A program made the position numbers and the translations under genes. From Thermoleophilia bacterium (lineage in GTDB: Bacteria; Actinomycetota; Thermoleophilia; Gaiellales; SKUG01), in NCBI GenBank assembly GCA_025964465.1, contig JAOPYS010000185.1, positions 1-5,861 on the forward strand: a stretch of DNA of 5,861 bases, read 5' to 3'. Positions within the stretch are counted from its first letter, which is position 1; the number at the start of each line of letters is the position of its first letter. Below, piece after piece: positions 4,965-5,861 of the stretch. The notes beneath the pieces were generated by a model. That model searched no databases and had not been told where the DNA came from. It saw nothing but the letters and a program-made list of their open reading frames with translations.

Positions 4965-5809
4965 GCCGGCCCTCGCCCGCCGTTCGCACCGTCCTGGTCA
5001 CTGGCGCCTCGCAGGGCATCGGTCGCGCGTGCGTCGACGCGTTCGCGGCGCGTGGGTGGAACGTCGTCGCGACGATGCGCACGCCGGGCGAGCACGCCGA
5101 GCTGGCTCGGGCGGGGGAGGACGGACGCGGTGGCGCGGTCGCGGTCGAGCGCCTCGACGTGACCGACGCCGCCTCCATCGAGTCGGCGTTCGCGGCGGCG
5201 GTCGCGCGGTTCGGCGCGGTGGACTGCGTGGTCAACAACGCGGGCTACGGGCTGACCGGCGTGTTCGAGACGATGGGGGAGGCGCAGGTCGCGCGGCAGG
5301 TGGACACCAACCTGCTCGGCGTGCTGCGCGTGTGCCGCGTCGCCATTGCGCACATGCGCCCGCGTCGGCGCGGCACCATCGTCAACGTCACGAGCATGGG
5401 CGGGCGGCTCGCCTTCCCGCTCTACTCGGTGTACCACGCGACGAAGTTCGCGGTGGAGGGGTTCAGCGAGAGCCTCGCGTACGAGCTCGCACCGCTCGGG
5501 CTGCGCGTGCGCATCGCCGAGCCGGGCCCGGTGCGCACCGCGTTCTACGGCGCGTCGATGGACCACGAGGCCGGCGCCGGGCTCGAGGAGTACGCCGACT
5601 ACACCTCGCGCGCGATGCTCAAGCTGAACGCGGCGGGCGCCGGCGGCACCTCCGCCGAGCACGTCGCGCGCGTGATCGTGCGCGCCGCCGAATCGCGCGG
5701 CCGCCGCCTGCGTTGGCCCACCGACCACCGCGCTCGCACCCTGATCTGGCTGGCCCGCGTGCTCCCGCACCCGGTCCTCGCCGCGCTCGTGCGCCGCTCC
5801 GTCGCCTGA
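4961..5809 (+). CDS. Short-chain dehydrogenase/reductase (classical SDR)
   Basis: This cytosolic NAD(P)(H)-dependent oxidoreductase has 282 residues and one Rossmann-fold domain. Visible motifs are the cofactor loop TGASQGIG (14-21), DVTD at 66-69 (adenine-ring contact), NNAG at 92-95, N117, catalytic S145 and the YHATK box with Y158 and K162, so the catalytic tetrad is complete. R40 after the second strand, with no Asp there, suggests NADP(H) rather than NAD(H). The PGPVRT stretch (188-193) is typical. A basic, hydrophobic C-terminus (about 247-282) could touch a membrane or a lipidic substrate. GTG at 4961 overlaps the photolyase stop by four bases, indicating translational coupling; homology begins ten residues in. 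The substrate cannot be read from sequence. SDR genes also occur in light-induced photolyase operons of some proteobacteria, so a photo-oxidative stress role is an inference. Confidence 0.9.
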   Translation: MSRPSPAVRTVLVTGASQGIGRACVDAFAARGWNVVATMRTPGEHAELARAGEDGRGGAVAVERLDVTDAASIESAFAAAVARFGAVDCVVNNAGYGLTGVFETMGEAQVARQVDTNLLGVLRVCRVAIAHMRPRRRGTIVNVTSMGGRLAFPLYSVYHATKFAVEGFSESLAYELAPLGLRVRIAEPGPVRTAFYGASMDHEAGAGLEEYADYTSRAMLKLNAAGAGGTSAEHVARVIVRAAESRGRRLRWPTDHRARTLIWLARVLPHPVLAALVRRSVA

Positions 5810-5846
5810 CCTCCCAGCCACGCGCTCGCCAGTATGAGGTAGATCG

Positions 5847-5861
5847 GCCCGCTCAGCGGGC
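5847..5861. terminator. GCCCGC/GCGGGC hairpin at window end, probable terminator
   Basis: A perfect 6-bp GC stem with a TCA loop starts 37 bases after the SDR stop, at the very end of the window. The bases flanking it on the left (GATCG) could extend the stem if the sequence beyond 5861 is complementary. This position suits a terminator for the photolyase-SDR unit, but any T-run would lie outside the window. Confidence 0.45.

Overview
This window is strongly GC-rich DNA with G/C-heavy third codon positions, GTG starts, 4-base GTGA stop/start overlaps and at least one apparently leaderless promoter. All of this fits a high-GC actinobacterium. The exact lineage cannot be fixed from sequence alone; a deep-branching group such as Thermoleophilia is possible but is a guess. 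The window holds seven genes and little spare DNA. The longest open frames on the opposite strands (774, 628 and 553 codons) are GC-driven shadows and are not annotated.

Left block (1-1828, minus strand): a compact three-gene operon. It runs leftwards from an unrecognised 125-residue soluble protein, through a membrane-anchored DUF4344 putative zinc metallopeptidase (GTGA overlap), to an NRAMP-family metal transporter cut by the window edge. The first gene seems to start at a non-standard AUC codon placed behind an ideal Shine-Dalgarno. A 61-base divergent region carrying an inverted repeat separates it from the next gene.

Middle block (1890-2864, plus strand): UvdE/UvsE-type UV damage endonuclease, with the metal-ligand residues of the family visible. 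It converges on a DUF3253 protein (2940-3476, minus). The 75-base gap between them contains an imperfect 14-bp hairpin, probably a shared terminator.

Right block (3513-5809, plus strand): a class II CPD photolyase translationally coupled to a short-chain dehydrogenase. The photolyase is divergent from the DUF3253 gene across only 36 bases, which hold a perfect 10-bp palindrome and a TANNNT -10 element positioned for a leaderless transcript. The photolyase keeps the class II tryptophan chain and lesion-contact residues, but has His where the flavin-N5 Asn of the archaeal enzyme sits.

Taken together this is a UV-damage repair locus: a light-independent incision enzyme and a light-dependent reversal enzyme within about 3 kb. 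It also has a DUF3253 partner, a coupled oxidoreductase and a flanking metal-transport/protease operon. No mobile element, CRISPR array or RNA gene was seen.
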